Source of the DNA: Conus ventricosus
Taxonomy: Eukaryota > Mollusca > Gastropoda > Neogastropoda > Conidae
Assembly: GCA_018398815.1 (NCBI GenBank)
Contig: CM031614.1
Coordinates: 51,345,941 to 51,409,940 of the forward strand
DNA: 64,000 bases
Direction: 5' to 3'
This document shows, piece by piece, positions 49,540-62,683 of the stretch; within the stretch, counting starts at the first letter, position 1, and each line of letters opens with the position of its first letter. Under the pieces are notes generated by a model. It ran no database searches and was not told the origin of the DNA. It saw only the letters and a program-made list of their open reading frames with translations. The translations under genes and the position numbers were made by a program.

Positions 49540-49749
49540 AAAGAAAATGTCTTCAATCCGGAAAATGTCCGTTATATACGGAAACATCGGCTATACCGTA
49601 AAATTTCCGTTATATACGGAGACATCGGATATAACGTCCACCAGGACGAAAGTGGCCGCAATATCCGATGTGTTGGTTATACCGGACATCGGATATAACG
49701 ACACCAAAATCCATATCCCCAGGGTGGCCGTTATAACCGGAGTTTACTG
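48302..49749. mobile_element. Pogo/Tigger-like non-autonomous DNA element
   Basis: The left end reads CAGTATGCTCCGCCTATAGC and the right end, reverse-complemented, CAGTAAACTCCGGTTATAAC, both followed by GGCCAC. Both subterminal regions carry repeated TATACCGGACATCGG / TATAACGG motifs, the pattern of CENP-B/Jerky-class pogo transposon ends. The interior contains (AG)n, (CT)n and a possible LINE/SINE tail (CTTGTATCTTGTATC at 49,097), so it has been enlarged by other repeats. There is no transposase ORF. Confidence 0.6.
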
Positions 49750-49757
49750 TATATATA

Positions 49758-49811
<54 letters not shown>

Positions 49812-50040
49812 CACATTCTTTTTCTTGCCCATCTTGTTTTACAGTCTCCCCCCTCCCGCCAACCTTTTCAGGACAAACTAGGACAAATTTAATATTATAT
49901 CTAACGTCCTCTTTTTATTCCTATTTTCTTTCATAGTACCCCCTCCCGCTCTTTTTGTTAATCTTTCCATTATGTCACTGTTTTCATGACGGAGAAATTG
50001 TTGGATTCCACTTCTTTTGTCTCACTACTTATTTGTTCAA

Positions 50041-50113
<73 letters not shown>

Positions 50114-50178
50114 GTGCGCTCGCGCGCGTATGTGTGTGTTAATGTGTTTGTGTGCACAAGGGCGTGCGCGCGCATGTG

Positions 50179-50260
<82 letters not shown>

Positions 50261-50348
50261 TTTGTGAACACAAGCGCGCGAGTGTGTGTGCATATGCTTG
50301 TTTGTGTGTGAGTTTGTGTGTGTGTGTGTGTGCGCGTGCGTGTGTGTG

Positions 50349-50416
<68 letters not shown>

Positions 50417-51104
50417 TGTGTGTGTGTGTGTATGTGTGTGTGTGTGTGTGTGCGCGAGCACGCGCGCGCGTGTATGTGTTGTGTGTGTGCACGCATAAAT
50501 CAGTGTATGCTTGATGCATGTGCATCTTCACGCATGCGTTTATGCGCATAAACGACCCTGTGCACCCACAAATGAAAAGGCAGTGTGTATAGAAGCGTAT
50601 TTCTGCGAAAAGTTGTTCCACAGATTATCAGTCTTTTTTAAAAACCGTGGAAAAAAATCATCGCATGTATACATATGCATAACAAAAGACACAACACAAC
50701 ATATCTATTCCCATATTCAAACGTCATGTTCATGCATCGATTTTGTTGTGAATGCATTTTATCATCCACTAAAATCTTCATAAAAAAAGAACTTTTTTAT
50801 TACAACAGTGTAAAATTCATTGTAAAGTGAAGAAATTATAACACATTTTTCAATACACGTGCGTTGTCTGCTTCAGTGATAAAATTTGCGGAAAACATAG
50901 GAAACTTTCAAAGAGTAAAACAAAAGGAAACTTTCAAAGAGTAAAAAACAAACCAAAAAAACTGCTGCTCCGGATGACAACAGACGAGCAAACAAATGAA
51001 AAAAACACGCCATAGTATTTTCTGTTTACTAATCACCGAAAAGCTCTCTGGTCCGCCTACCGCGACAACTTTTCACGCCCTCTCTCTAAAACTTGAAGCT
51101 GCCA
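49750..51104. repeat. AT and GT microsatellites
   Basis: (TA)n at 49,757-49,809 and interrupted (GT)n at 50,043-50,110, 50,181-50,250 and 50,320-50,452, then unique AT-rich sequence containing a short direct repeat (GGAAACTTTCAAAGAGTAAAA at about 50,900 and 50,928). One unit of the GTCAT-ATGAC family lies at 49,974. No exon. Confidence 0.8.
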
Positions 51105-54100
51105 CCTCTCACCTCATCATCCGAAGCAGACCTCTCACTTCATCATCCATACAGCAGCACTCTCACCTCATCATCCACACAGCAGCACTCTCACCTCATC
51201 ATCCACACAACAGCACTCTCACCTCATCATCCACACAGCAGCACTCTCACCTCATCATCCACACAGCAGCACTCTCACCTCCTTCACACAGCAGCACTCT
51301 CACCTCATCATCCACACAGCAGCACTCTCACCTCATCATCCACACAACAGCACTCTCACCTCATCATCCACACAGCAGCATTCTCACCTCATCATCCACA
51401 CAGCAGCACTCTCACCTCCTCCACACAGCAGCACTCTCACCTCATCATCCACACAGCAGCACTCTCACCTCATCATCCACACACAGCACTCTCACCTCAT
51501 CATCCACACAGCAGCACTCCCACTTCATCATCCACACAGCAGCAAATTCAATTCATCATTCACACAGCAGCACTCTCACCTCGTCATCCTCACAGCAGAA
51601 CTCTCACTTCATCATTCACACAGCAGTACTTTCAATTCATCATCCACACATCAACCAAGCTCACCTCATCATCCACACAACAGCACTCTCACATCATCAT
51701 CCACACAGCAGCACTCTCACTTCATCATCCACACAGCAGCACTCTCACTTCATCATCCACACAGCAGCACTCTCACCTCATCATACTCACAGTAGCACTC
51801 TCAACTCATCATACTCAGAGCAGCACTCTCACTTCATCATCCACACAGCAGCACTCTCACTTCATCATCCACACAGCAGCACTCTCACCTCATCATACCA
51901 CAGCAGCACTCTCACCTCATCATACTCACAGCAGCACTCTCACTTCATCATCCACACAGCAGTACATTCAATTCATCATCCACACATCAGCACTCTCACC
52001 TCATCATCCACACATCAGCACTCTCACCTCATCATCCACACAGCAGCACATTCACCTCATCATCCAAACAGCAACACTCTCACCTCACCATCCTCACAGC
52101 AGCACTCTCACCTCATCATCCACACAGCAGCACTCTCACCTCATCATCCACACAGCAGCACTCTCACCTCATCATCCACACATCAGCACTCTCACTTCAT
52201 CATCCACACAGCAGCACATTCACCTCATCATCCAAACAGCAGCACTCTCACCTCACCATCCTCACAGCAGCACTCTCATTCATCATCCACACAGCAGCAC
52301 TCTCACCTGATCATCTAACACAGCAGCATTCTCACTTCATCATCCACACAGCAGCACTCTCACCTCATCATCCACACAGCAGTATTCTCACCTCATCATC
52401 CACACAGCAGCACTCTCACCTCCTCCACACAGCACACTCTCACCTCCTCCACACAGCAGCACTCTCACCTCATCATCCACACAGCAGCACTCTCACCTCA
52501 TCATCCACACAGCAGCACTCTCACCTCATCATCCACACAGCAGCACTCCCACTCATCATCCACCAGCAGCAAATTCAATTCATCATTCACACAGCAGCAC
52601 TCTCACCCCGTCATCCTCACAGCAGAACTCTCACTTCATCATTCACACAGCAGTACATTCAATTCATCATCCACACATCAGCAAGCTCACCTCATTATCC
52701 ACACAACAGCACTCTCACATCATCATCCACACAGCAGCACTCTCACTTCATCATCCACACAGCAGCACTCTCACTTCATCATCCACACAGCAGCACTCTC
52801 ACCCATCATACTCACAGTAGCACTCTCAACTCATCATACTCGAGCAGCACTCTCACTTCATCATCCACACAGCAGCACTCTCACTTCATCATCCACACAG
52901 CAGCACTCTCACCTCATCATACTCACAGCAGCACTCTCACCTCATCATACTCACACAGCAGCACTCTCACTTCATCATCCACACAGCAGTACATTCAATT
53001 CATCATCCACACATCAGCACTCTCACCTCATCATCCACACATCAGCACTCTCACCTCATCATCCACACAGCAGCACATTCACCTCATCATCCAAACAGCA
53101 ACACTCTCACCTCACCATCCTCACAGCAGCACTCTCATCTCATCATCCACACAGCAGCACTCTCACCTGATCATCTAACACAGCAGCATTCTCACTTCAT
53201 CATCCACACAGCAGCACTCTCACCTCATCATCCACACAGCAGCACTCTCACCTCATCATCCACACAGCAGCACTGTCACCTCATCATCCACACAAGAGCA
53301 CTCTCACCTCATAATCCACACAGCAGCACTCTCACCTCATCATCTAACACTGCAGCACTGTCACTCATCATCCACACTGCAGCACATTCAACACATCATC
53401 CACAGCAGCACTATCACCTCAACATCCACGTAGCAGCACATTCAATTCATCATCCCCACCAGCTGCACTCTCTCCCCATCATCCACACAACAGCACTCTC
53501 ACCTCATCATCCACACAGCAGCACATTCAATTCATCATCCACACAATAGAACTGTCACCTCATCATCCACACAGCAGACCTCATCATTCATCTTCCACAC
53601 AGCAGCACTCTCACCTCATCATCCACACAACAGCACTCTCACCTCATCATCCACACAACAGCACTCTCACCTCATCATCCAACAGCAGCACTCTCACCTC
53701 ATCATCCACACAGCAGCAAATTCAATTCATATTCCACACAGCAGCACCTCACCTCATCTTCCACACAACAGAACTCTCACCTCATCAATCCACACAGCAG
53801 CACTCACACCTCATCTTCCACACAGCAGCATCCTCACTTCATCATCCACACAGTAGCACTCTCACTTCATCATCCCCACAGCAGACTCTCACCTCATCCA
53901 CACAGCAGCACTCCACTTCATCATCCACAAAGCAGTACATTCAATTCAGCATCCACACATCAGCACTCTCACCTCATCATCCACACAGAAGCACTCTCAC
54001 TTTATCATCCACACAGCAGCACTCTCACCTCATCATCCAAACAGCAGCACATTCACCTCATCATCCAAACAGCAACACTCTCACCTCACCATCCTCACAG

Positions 54101-57100
54101 CAGCACTCTCATCTCATCATCCACACAGCAGCACTCTCACCTCATCATCCATACGACAGTACTCTCACTTCATCATCCACACAGCAGCACTCTCACCTCA
54201 TCATCCACACAGCAGCACTCTCACCTCATCTTCCACACAACAGCACTCTCACCTAATCATCCACACAGCAGCACTCTCACCTTCATCTCAACACTGCAGC
54301 ACTGTCACCTCATCATCCACACAGCAACATATTCACCACATAATCCATCAGCAGCACTATCACCTCAACATCCACACAGCAGCACTCCTCACCTCATCAT
54401 CCACGTAGCAGCCCATTCAATTCATCATCCCCACAGCTGCACTCTCACCCCATCATCCAAACAACAGCACTCTCACCTCATCATCCACACAGCAGCACAT
54501 TCAATTCATCATCCACACAGCAGCACTCTCACCTCATCATCCACACAGCAGCACTCTCACTCATCATCCACACAGCAGCACTCTCACCACATAATCCAGA
54601 CAGCAGCACTCTCACATCAACATCCACACAGCTGCAAATTCAATTCATATTCCACACAGCAGCACTCTCACCTCATCTTCCACACAACAGCACTCTCACC
54701 CCATCATCCACACAGCAGCACTCTCACATCATCATCCCACACTGCAGCACCCTCACTTCATCATCCACACAGTAGCACTCTCACTTCATCATCCCACAGC
54801 AGACCCTCTCACCTCATCCACACAGCAGCACTCTCACCTCATCATACTCACAGCAGCACTCTCAATTCATCATCCACACAGCAGTACATTCAATTCATCA
54901 TCCACACATCAGCACTCTCACCTCATCATCCACACAGAAGCACTCTCACTTCGTCATCAACACAGCAGCACTCTCACCTCATCATCCAAACAGCAGCACA
55001 TTCACCTCATCATCCAAACAGCAACACTCTCACCTCACCATCCTCACACCAGCACTCTCATCTCATCATCCACACAGTAGCACTCTCACCTCATCATCCA
55101 TACGACAGACTCTCACCTCATCATCCATACGACAGCACTCTCACTTCATCATCCACACAGCAGCACTGTCACCTCATATCCACACAGCAGCACTGCAAAC
55201 CTCATCATCCTCACAGCAGCACTCTCAACTCATCATCCATACGACAGCACTCTCACTTCATCATCCACACAGAAGCACTCTCACCTCATCATCCACACAG
55301 CAGCACTCTCACTTCATCATCCACACAGCAGCACTCTCACCTCATCATCCACACAGCAGCACTCTCACCTCATCATCCATACGACAGCACTCTCACTTCA
55401 TCATCACACAGCAGCACTCTCACTTCATCATCCACAAGCAGCACTCTCACCTCATCATCCACACAGCAGCACTCTCATTTCATCATCCACACAGCAGCAC
55501 TCTCACCTCATCACACAACACTGCAGCACTGTCACATCATCATCCACACAGCAGCACATTCACCACATCATCCACAGCAGCACTATCACCTCATCATCCA
55601 TACGACAGCACTCTCACCCCATCATCACACAACAGCACTCTCACCCCATCATCCACACAACAGCACTCTAACCCCATCATCCACACAACAGCACTCTCAC
55701 CCCATCACCACACAACAGCACTCTCACCCATCTTCCACACAACAGCACGCTCACCTCATCATCCACACAGCAGCACTCTCACTTCATTTTCCATACAGCA
55801 ACAGCACTCTCACTTCATATACTCACAGCAGCACTATCAATTCATCATCCACACAGCAGTACATTCAATTCATCATCCAACATCAGCACTCTCACCTCAA
55901 CATCCACACAGAAGCATCTCAATTTATCATCCACACAGCAGCACTCTCACCTCATCATCCAAGCAGCAGCAAATTCACCTCACCATCCAAACAGTAACAC
56001 TCTCACCTCACCATCCTCACAGCAGCACTCTCAGCTCATCATCCACACAGTAGCACTCTCACCCCATCATCCATACGACAGCACTCTCACCTCATCATCC
56101 ATACGACAGCACTCTCACTTCATCATCTACACAGCAGCACTGTCACCTCATCATCTACACAGCAGCACTGTCACTTCATCATCCACACAGCAGCACTCTC
56201 ACTTCATCATCCAACGACAGCACTCTCACTTCATCATCCACACAGCAACACTCTCACCTCATCATCCACACAGCAGCACTCTCACCTCATCATCCACACA
56301 GCAGCGCTCTCACCTGATCATCCATACGACAGCACTCCACTTCATCATCCACACAGCAGCACTTTCACCCATCATCCACACAGCAGCACTCTCACATCAT
56401 CATCCACACACAGCACTCTCACCTCATCATCCACACAACAGCACTCTCACCTCATCATCCACACACCAGCATATTCACCACATCATCCACACAGCAGCAC
56501 TCTCACCTCATCATCCACGTAGCATCCCATTCAATTCATCATCCCCACAGCTGCACTCTCACCCCATCATCCACACAGCAGCACTCTCAAACCATCATCC
56601 ACAGCAGCACATTCAATTCATCATCCACACAGCAGCACTTTCACCTCATCATCCACACAGCAGCACTCTCACTTCATCTTCCATACAGCAGCACTCTCAC
56701 CTCATCATCCACACAGCAGCACTCTCACTTCATCATACACACAGCAGCACTCTCACCACATCATCCAGACAGCAGCACTCTCACATCAACATCCACACAG
56801 CTGCAAATTCAATTCATATTCCACACAGCAGCACTCTCACCTCATCTTCCACACAACAGAACTCTCACCTCATCATCCACACAGCAGCACTCTCACATCA
56901 TCATCCACACAGCAGCACCCTCACTTCATCATCCAAACAGTAGCACTCTCACTTCATCATCCCCACAGCAGGACCCTCACCTCATCCACACACAGCACTC
57001 TCACCTCATCATACTCACAGCAGCACTCGCAATTCATCATCCACACAGCAGTACATTCAATTCATCATCCACACATCAGCACTCTCACCTCATCATCCAC

Positions 57101-59938
57101 ACAGAAGCACTCTCACTTCATCATCCACACAGCAGCACTCTCACCTCATCATCCAAACAGCAGCACATTCACCTCATCATCCAAACAGCAACACTCTCAC
57201 CTCACCATCCTCACAGCAGCACTCTCATCTCATCATCCACACAGTAGCACTCTCACCTCATCATCCATACGACAGCAATCTCACTTCATCATCCACACAG
57301 CAGCACTGTCACCTCATCATCCACACAGCAGCACTGTCATCTCATCATTTACACAGCAGCACTCTCACTTCATCATCCACACAGCAGCAGTCACCTCATC
57401 ATCCACACAGCAGCACTCTCATTCATCATCCACACAGCAGCACTCTCACCTCATCATCCACACAGCAGCACTGTCACTTCATCATCCACACAGCAGCACT
57501 CTCATTTCATCATCCACACAGCAGCACTGTCACCTCATCAACCACACAGCAGCACTGTCATCTCATCATCCACACAGCAGCACTGTCACTCATCATCCAC
57601 ACAGCAGGACTCTCAACTCATCATCCACACAACAGCACTCTCACTTCATCATCCACACAGCAGCACTGTCACCTCATCATCCACACAGCAGCACTGTCAT
57701 CTCATCATCCACACAGCAGACTCTCAACTCATCATCCATACGACAGCACTCTCACTTCATCATCCACACAGCAGCACTCTCACCTCATCATCCACACAGC
57801 AGTACTCTCAATTCATCATCCAGACAACAGCACTCTCACATCATCATCCACACAGCAGCACTCTCACCTCATCATCCAACACTGCAGCACTGTCACCTTC
57901 ATCATCCACACAGCAGCACATTCACCACATCATCCACAGCAGCACTATCACCTCATCATCCACGTAGCAGCACATTCAATTCATCATCCCCACAGCTGCA
58001 CCTCACCCCATCATCCACACAACAGCACTCTCACCTCATCATCCACAGCAGCACTCTCACTCATCTTCCATACAGCAGCACTCTCACCTCATCATCCACA
58101 CAGCACAGCACACTCACTTCATCATCCACACAACACAAATCTCACTTCATCATCCAGACAGCAGCACTCTCACATCATCATCCACACAGCAGCAAATTCA
58201 ATTCATATTCCACACATCAGCACTCTCACCTCATCTTCCACACAACAGCGCTTTCACCTTATTATCCACACAGCTGCACTCTCACGTCATCTTCCACACA
58301 ACAGCGCTCTCACTTCATCATCCACACATCAGCACTCTCACCTCATCATCCACACAACAGCGCTCTCACTTCATCTTCCACACAACAACACTCTCACCTC
58401 ATCATCCACACAGCTGCACTCTCACTTCATCATCCACACAGCAGCACTCTCACCTCATCATCCACACAACAGCACTCTCACTTCATCATCCACACAGCAG
58501 CACAGTCAATTCATCATGCACACAGCAGCACAGTCAATTCATCATGCACACAGCAGCACATTCAATTCATCATCCACACAGCAGCACATTCAATTCATCA
58601 TCCACGCAGCAGCACATTCATTCATCATCTGCAGCAGCACTCTCACTTCATCATCCACAACAGCACTCTCACTTCATCATCCAAAGCAGCACTCTCACCT
58701 CATCATCCATACAGTAGCACTCTCACTTCATCATCCACAAAGTAGCACTCTCACTTTATCATCCACACAGCAGCGCATTCAAATCATCATCTACATAGCA
58801 GCGCACTCATTCATCATCCACACAGCAGCACATCCAATTCATCATCCACACAGCAGCGCATTCACCTCATCATCCACACACCAGCACACTCAATTCATCA
58901 TCCGCAGCAGCATTCTCACTTCATCATCCACAGCAGCACTCTCACTTCATCATCCACACAGCAGCACTCTCACCTCATCATCCACACAGAAGTACATTCA
59001 AGTCATCATCCACACATCGCACTCTCACCTCATCATCCACACAGCAGCACTCTCACCTCATCATCCAAACAGCAGCACATTCACCTCATCATCCAAACAG
59101 CAACACTCTCACCTCACCATCCCACAGCAGCACTCTCATCTCATCATCCACACAGCAGCACATTCACCTCATCGTCCACAGCAACACTCTCACTTCATCA
59201 TCCACAGCAGCACTCTCACCTCATCATCCACACAGCAGGACACTCAGTTCATCATCCACACAGCAGACACTCAGTTCATCATCCACACAGCAGCACATTG
59301 ACCTCATCATCCACAGCAGCACTCTCATTTCATCATCCACACAGCAGCGCACTCAATTCATCATCCACACAGCAGCACACTCAATTCATCATCAACACAG
59401 CATTACACTCGATTCATCATCCACACAGCAGCACTCTCACGTCATCATCCACACAGCAGCACACTCAATTCATCATCCACACAGCAGCACACTCAATTCA
59501 CCATCCACACAGCAGCACATACACCTCATCATTCACAGCAGCACTCTCACTTCATCATCCACACAGTACACATCCAATTCATCATACACACAGCAGCACA
59601 TACACCTCATCATTCACAGCAGCACTCTCACTCATTCACAGCAGCACTCTCACATCATCATTCACAGCAGCACTCTCACATCATCATTCACAGCAGCACT
59701 CTCAATTCATCATCCACACAGCAGCACATTCACCCTCGTCCACAGCAACACTCTCACTTCATCATCCACAGCAGTACCTCACTCATCATCCACACAGCAG
59801 CACACTCAATTCATCATCTGCAGCAACACTCTCACTTCATCATCTACAGCAGCACTCTCACTTCATCATCCACACAGCAGCACACTCAATTCATCATCCA
59901 CACAGCAGCACATTCACCTCATCATCCACACAGTAGCC
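51105..59938. repeat. 28-bp minisatellite array, about 8.8 kb, roughly 300 units
   Basis: The unit is CAGCACTCTCACCTCATCAT followed by CCACACAG. Variants (CATTCAATTC for CTCTCACCTC, CATCAG, AAGCAG, TTCC for ATCC) occur in ordered blocks, giving a higher-order pattern of about 1 kb. It lies in the intron between the 60.1k and 47.9k exons. None of the plus-strand frames of the unit contains a stop, which explains the 440-, 405-, 261- and 212-codon open frames; 28 is not a multiple of 3, so the translation repeats every 84 bp. Confidence 0.95.
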
Positions 59939-60008
59939 ATCAGAAAAAAACCCTTTATCTACAGATACCACCATCGATCTGATGAACGATGTGATTCAAT
60001 GGTCTGAC

Positions 60009-60161
60009 CTTCACACTGAGTTACGCTGGTGGCCCCTGTGAGCGGGTGGTCCATCCTGGAGGACAGGCAGACAGGAGGTGGCGTTGTCCACGTCAGAGTA
60101 CTGACCCTGAGGACAGGGTGACACTCGTCGCCTTCCTCAAAATTCCCCGCCATACAGTCCA
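60009..60161 (-). CDS. Exon: GCC2/GCC3 (ephrin-receptor-like) cysteine-rich module, frameshifted
   Basis: Acceptor GTCTCAG precedes 60161 and donor GTCAGA follows 60009. The start reads VDCMAGNFEEGDECHP. In other frames the segment continues as CPQGQYSDVDNATSC, CPPGW and finally SVTQCEG. This is the C-x(n)-C-x2-CP-G-Y-x(n)-C-x2-CP pattern of GCC2/GCC3 repeats. At least three single-base losses are needed to explain the frame changes, yet both splice sites are intact, so sequencing error is more likely than a dead exon. Phase 1-1 fits both neighbours. Confidence 0.6.
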
Positions 60162-60214
60162 CTGAGACACACAACAGATACATGTACGCGAGCACGCACA
60201 CACACACACTCACA

Positions 60215-61000
60215 CACACACACGATGAAGTGTAGTGTGTGAAAGTCTGTCGATCTTGGCCTGTCCTTAAGATAATATCCTGTCCTTCAGATTATCAACT
60301 CTTGACGATCCAGTGTGTGAAAGTCTGTCGATCTTGGCCTGTTCTTAAGATGATGCTTCCTTACTTCAACTCTTGAAGGTTCAGTGTGTGAAAGTTTGTC
60401 TATCTCAGCCTGTCCTTAAGATGATTAACTCTTGAGGGTTCAGTGTGTGGACGTTTGTCGATCTACCTGTCCTAAAGATGATTAACTCTTGAGGGTTCAG
60501 TGTGTGAAAGTTTGTCGATCTCAGCCTGTCCTTAAGATGATTAACTCTTGAGGGTTCAGTGTGTGGACGTTTGTCGATCTCAGCTTGTCCTAAAGATGAT
60601 TAACTCTTGAAGGTCCAGTGTGTGAAAATTTGTCAATCTCAGCCTGTCCTTCAGATGATGAACTCTTGAAGGTCCAGTGTGTGAAAGTCTGTCGATCTGG
60701 CCTGTCCTTAAGATGGTGGCTCCTTTCCATCAACTTTTGAAGGTCCAGTGTGTGAAAGTCTGTCAATCATGGCCTGCCCTCAAGATGTTGGCTCCTTTCC
60801 ATCAACTCTTGAAGGTCCAGTGTGTGAAAGTCTGTCAATCATGGCCTGCCCTTAAGACGTTGGCTCCTCTCGTCAACTTTTGAAGGTCCAGTGTGTGAAA
60901 GTCTGTGAATCATGGCCTGCCCTCAAGATGTTGGCTCCTTTCCGTCAACTCTTGAAGGTCCAGTGTGTGAAAGTTTGTCAATCTTGGCCTGCTGGTTTTG
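60215..61000. repeat. 58-72-bp tandem array, about 12 units
   Basis: The unit contains CAGTGTGTGAAAGTCTGTC, a CGATCTTGGCCTGTCC-type phrase and CAACTCTTGAAGGTC. Unit starts fall at about 60,310, 60,380, 60,440, 60,498, 60,557, 60,615, 60,676, 60,746, 60,818, 60,888 and 60,960, so short (58-61) and long (70-72) units are grouped. Decayed units extend to about 61,220. Confidence 0.85.
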
Positions 61001-61655
61001 TTGGTGGTGGTGTTGGTTTCTTTCCATAAACTATGGAAATTCCAGTTTTGAAACTATATCCATCCTAGCTCAGTGTAACAACATAAGGTCCAGTTTGTGA
61101 AACTCTCCACATCTTGTCCTCAAGGCGATGGCTTCTTTCAGTCAACCACTGAAGGTCTAGTTAGTGAAACCCTATCGATCTTGACTTGTCCTCAAGGTGG
61201 TGGCTTCTTTCAATCAACTGTCATAGGCAAGGGCTAAGAAAGAATGTACATCTTGGCTCTGTGGAGTAGCATTAAGTTCGCAATCAAACGTTGTGAGCTG
61301 GAACCACGCCAGCGCCCAACATAAAATGGCCATTTTCGCTGCCTATCTCAACATGCTGTAGTACCACTTCTGGCTGTAGCATTTGATAGGCTCCCTCCTC
61401 TCCTCTCATTGGGATAGTAATTCCCAACTGTCAGTCACCAGAGGTGGGTGTAAGCATTTAAGCTTGAACGTAACTAACCACAGCTGTGTTCCCTTGGCAT
61501 TTAGTAAACACCTACAGTGTTGCTCGCTAATGAATGAGACAGGAACGATATTTCCTCATGGGAAACAACTCTAGATCATTGTTTATCAGTTACGCCTCTC
61601 GCACGACGTCTCCTGGAATTTTTCTTTTTTTTCTTTTGGCATGCGCGGCGGAAAT
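61001..61655. other. Decayed array edge and spacer
   Basis: Partial units of the preceding array up to 61,220, then unique sequence with no recognisable exon. Confidence 0.5.
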
Positions 61656-61905
61656 AAAAGTCGTTCACACTGGACTGTTTTGCTCCTTCCTCTTGATGAA
61701 TCCCACATGCGTTTCATGGCCTTCAGTTCATCCTCTGCTGCTCGTCGCCAGTTTTTGGCTTTTACCTCTCCTGCGTTTTCCTTCTGGAAAAGCAACAGCT
61801 CTTTGCGTGATGCCATCCTGCTCTTTTGGAAGATCTGCCCAATCCATACTCGACGTCTTCTCTTAATAATGATGCCATGTTATGCTGCTTGCACTGGATG
61901 AGAGA
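61656..61905 (-). mobile_element. LINE 3' remnant (RT ORF C-terminus)
   Basis: The minus frame reads IIIKRRRRVWIGQIFQKSRM, then KNWRRAAEDELKAMKRMWD. RRRxWIGxI and WRRAxExELKAM are the same two landmarks seen in the 28.6k LINE fragment. No longer RT sequence is recognisable upstream. Confidence 0.5.
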
Positions 61906-62505
61906 TGGGTGGTTGGATAATTCTTCAGAAGTTCTCTCTTACCTGTCTTAATATATTTCCAGTGATTTACAAGAGGGGTAGCAACAGAACCTAGAAATGG
62001 CTGATGAAATTACGTAGGACAGGAAAATAGATTTCGGATGCCGAACAGATTTGTTGAAATGTCATCTTAATTCCCTATTACGTTTTGTTTAAATGAGTTT
62101 TAATGAGTCACGTCTTGCAAGAAAATATTTGTTCACAAAACCGTAACCATGTAGATGTTTCATGATTTTAAACGCCCAATTTTGGCTGTTTCTTTGGCTG
62201 AATTATCAATTAGTCTACAAATAGATGTGCCCTCGAAGGGGGTTACGATGGTTCCCTCAGGCAGCTAGTGAAGGTTTCTCATATTTATAATATATTCCCC
62301 GTTTTCTTCATCTTCATTTTTTTTCCCCTGAAAGTTTAAATTTTTGCCAAGTCATTACTATAACGACTGAAGAATTGTTGGCCCGCACTTGTTTTCCCCC
62401 ACTACTTAATTGTTCAGCATTATACGCATCCACAACATCTCCGGAAAGGAATTTCTAAACGTACCACACATATGTACTTGTTTCTACATGATTTTCGGTA
62501 CTGAC
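61906..62505. other. Intron spacer
   Basis: Unique AT-rich sequence. One isolated unit of the GTCAT-ATGAC repeat family sits at about 62,346-62,425 just upstream (plus-strand sense) of the 62.6k exon. Confidence 0.5.
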
Positions 62506-62683
62506 CACAATAAAAGGTGTTGTCCTTGTTCACGCCAACCGTGCCAGGCGGACACTGAAGTGTGATGGTGGGGTAGCTAATAGACCGGTTACTGTCCAGG
62601 GTTAAGTCCTCAATATCAAGATCGCCAGACTGTGACTTGTTCACCAGTGTGACGTATAAAGAATTCGTTGTGGCTGCAAATAC
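62506..62683 (-). CDS. Exon: beta-rich segment ending in CPPGT cysteine-rich module
   Basis: Acceptor TGTAACAG precedes 62683 and donor GTCAGT follows 62506, giving 178 bp that start in phase 0 and end in phase 1. The encoded segment runs from VFAATTNSLYVTLVNKS to LQCPPGTVGVNKDNTFYC. The CPPGT...C ending is the usual opening of the cysteine-rich ephrin-receptor-like (GCC2/GCC3) stretch of SVEP1- and SCUBE-type proteins. The next exon downstream (60.1k) continues exactly that domain type in matching phase. The frame is intact. Confidence 0.65.

Noticed and set aside
50996..52318. A 440-codon Ser/His/Thr-rich open frame
   Set aside because: It is the translation of the 28-bp array, which is open in all plus frames; overlapping frames of similar length exist, there is no domain, and the host gene is on the other strand.
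51105..59938. CRISPR-like array of 28-bp repeats
   Set aside because: Units are contiguous with no unique spacers, and the context is a eukaryotic intron.
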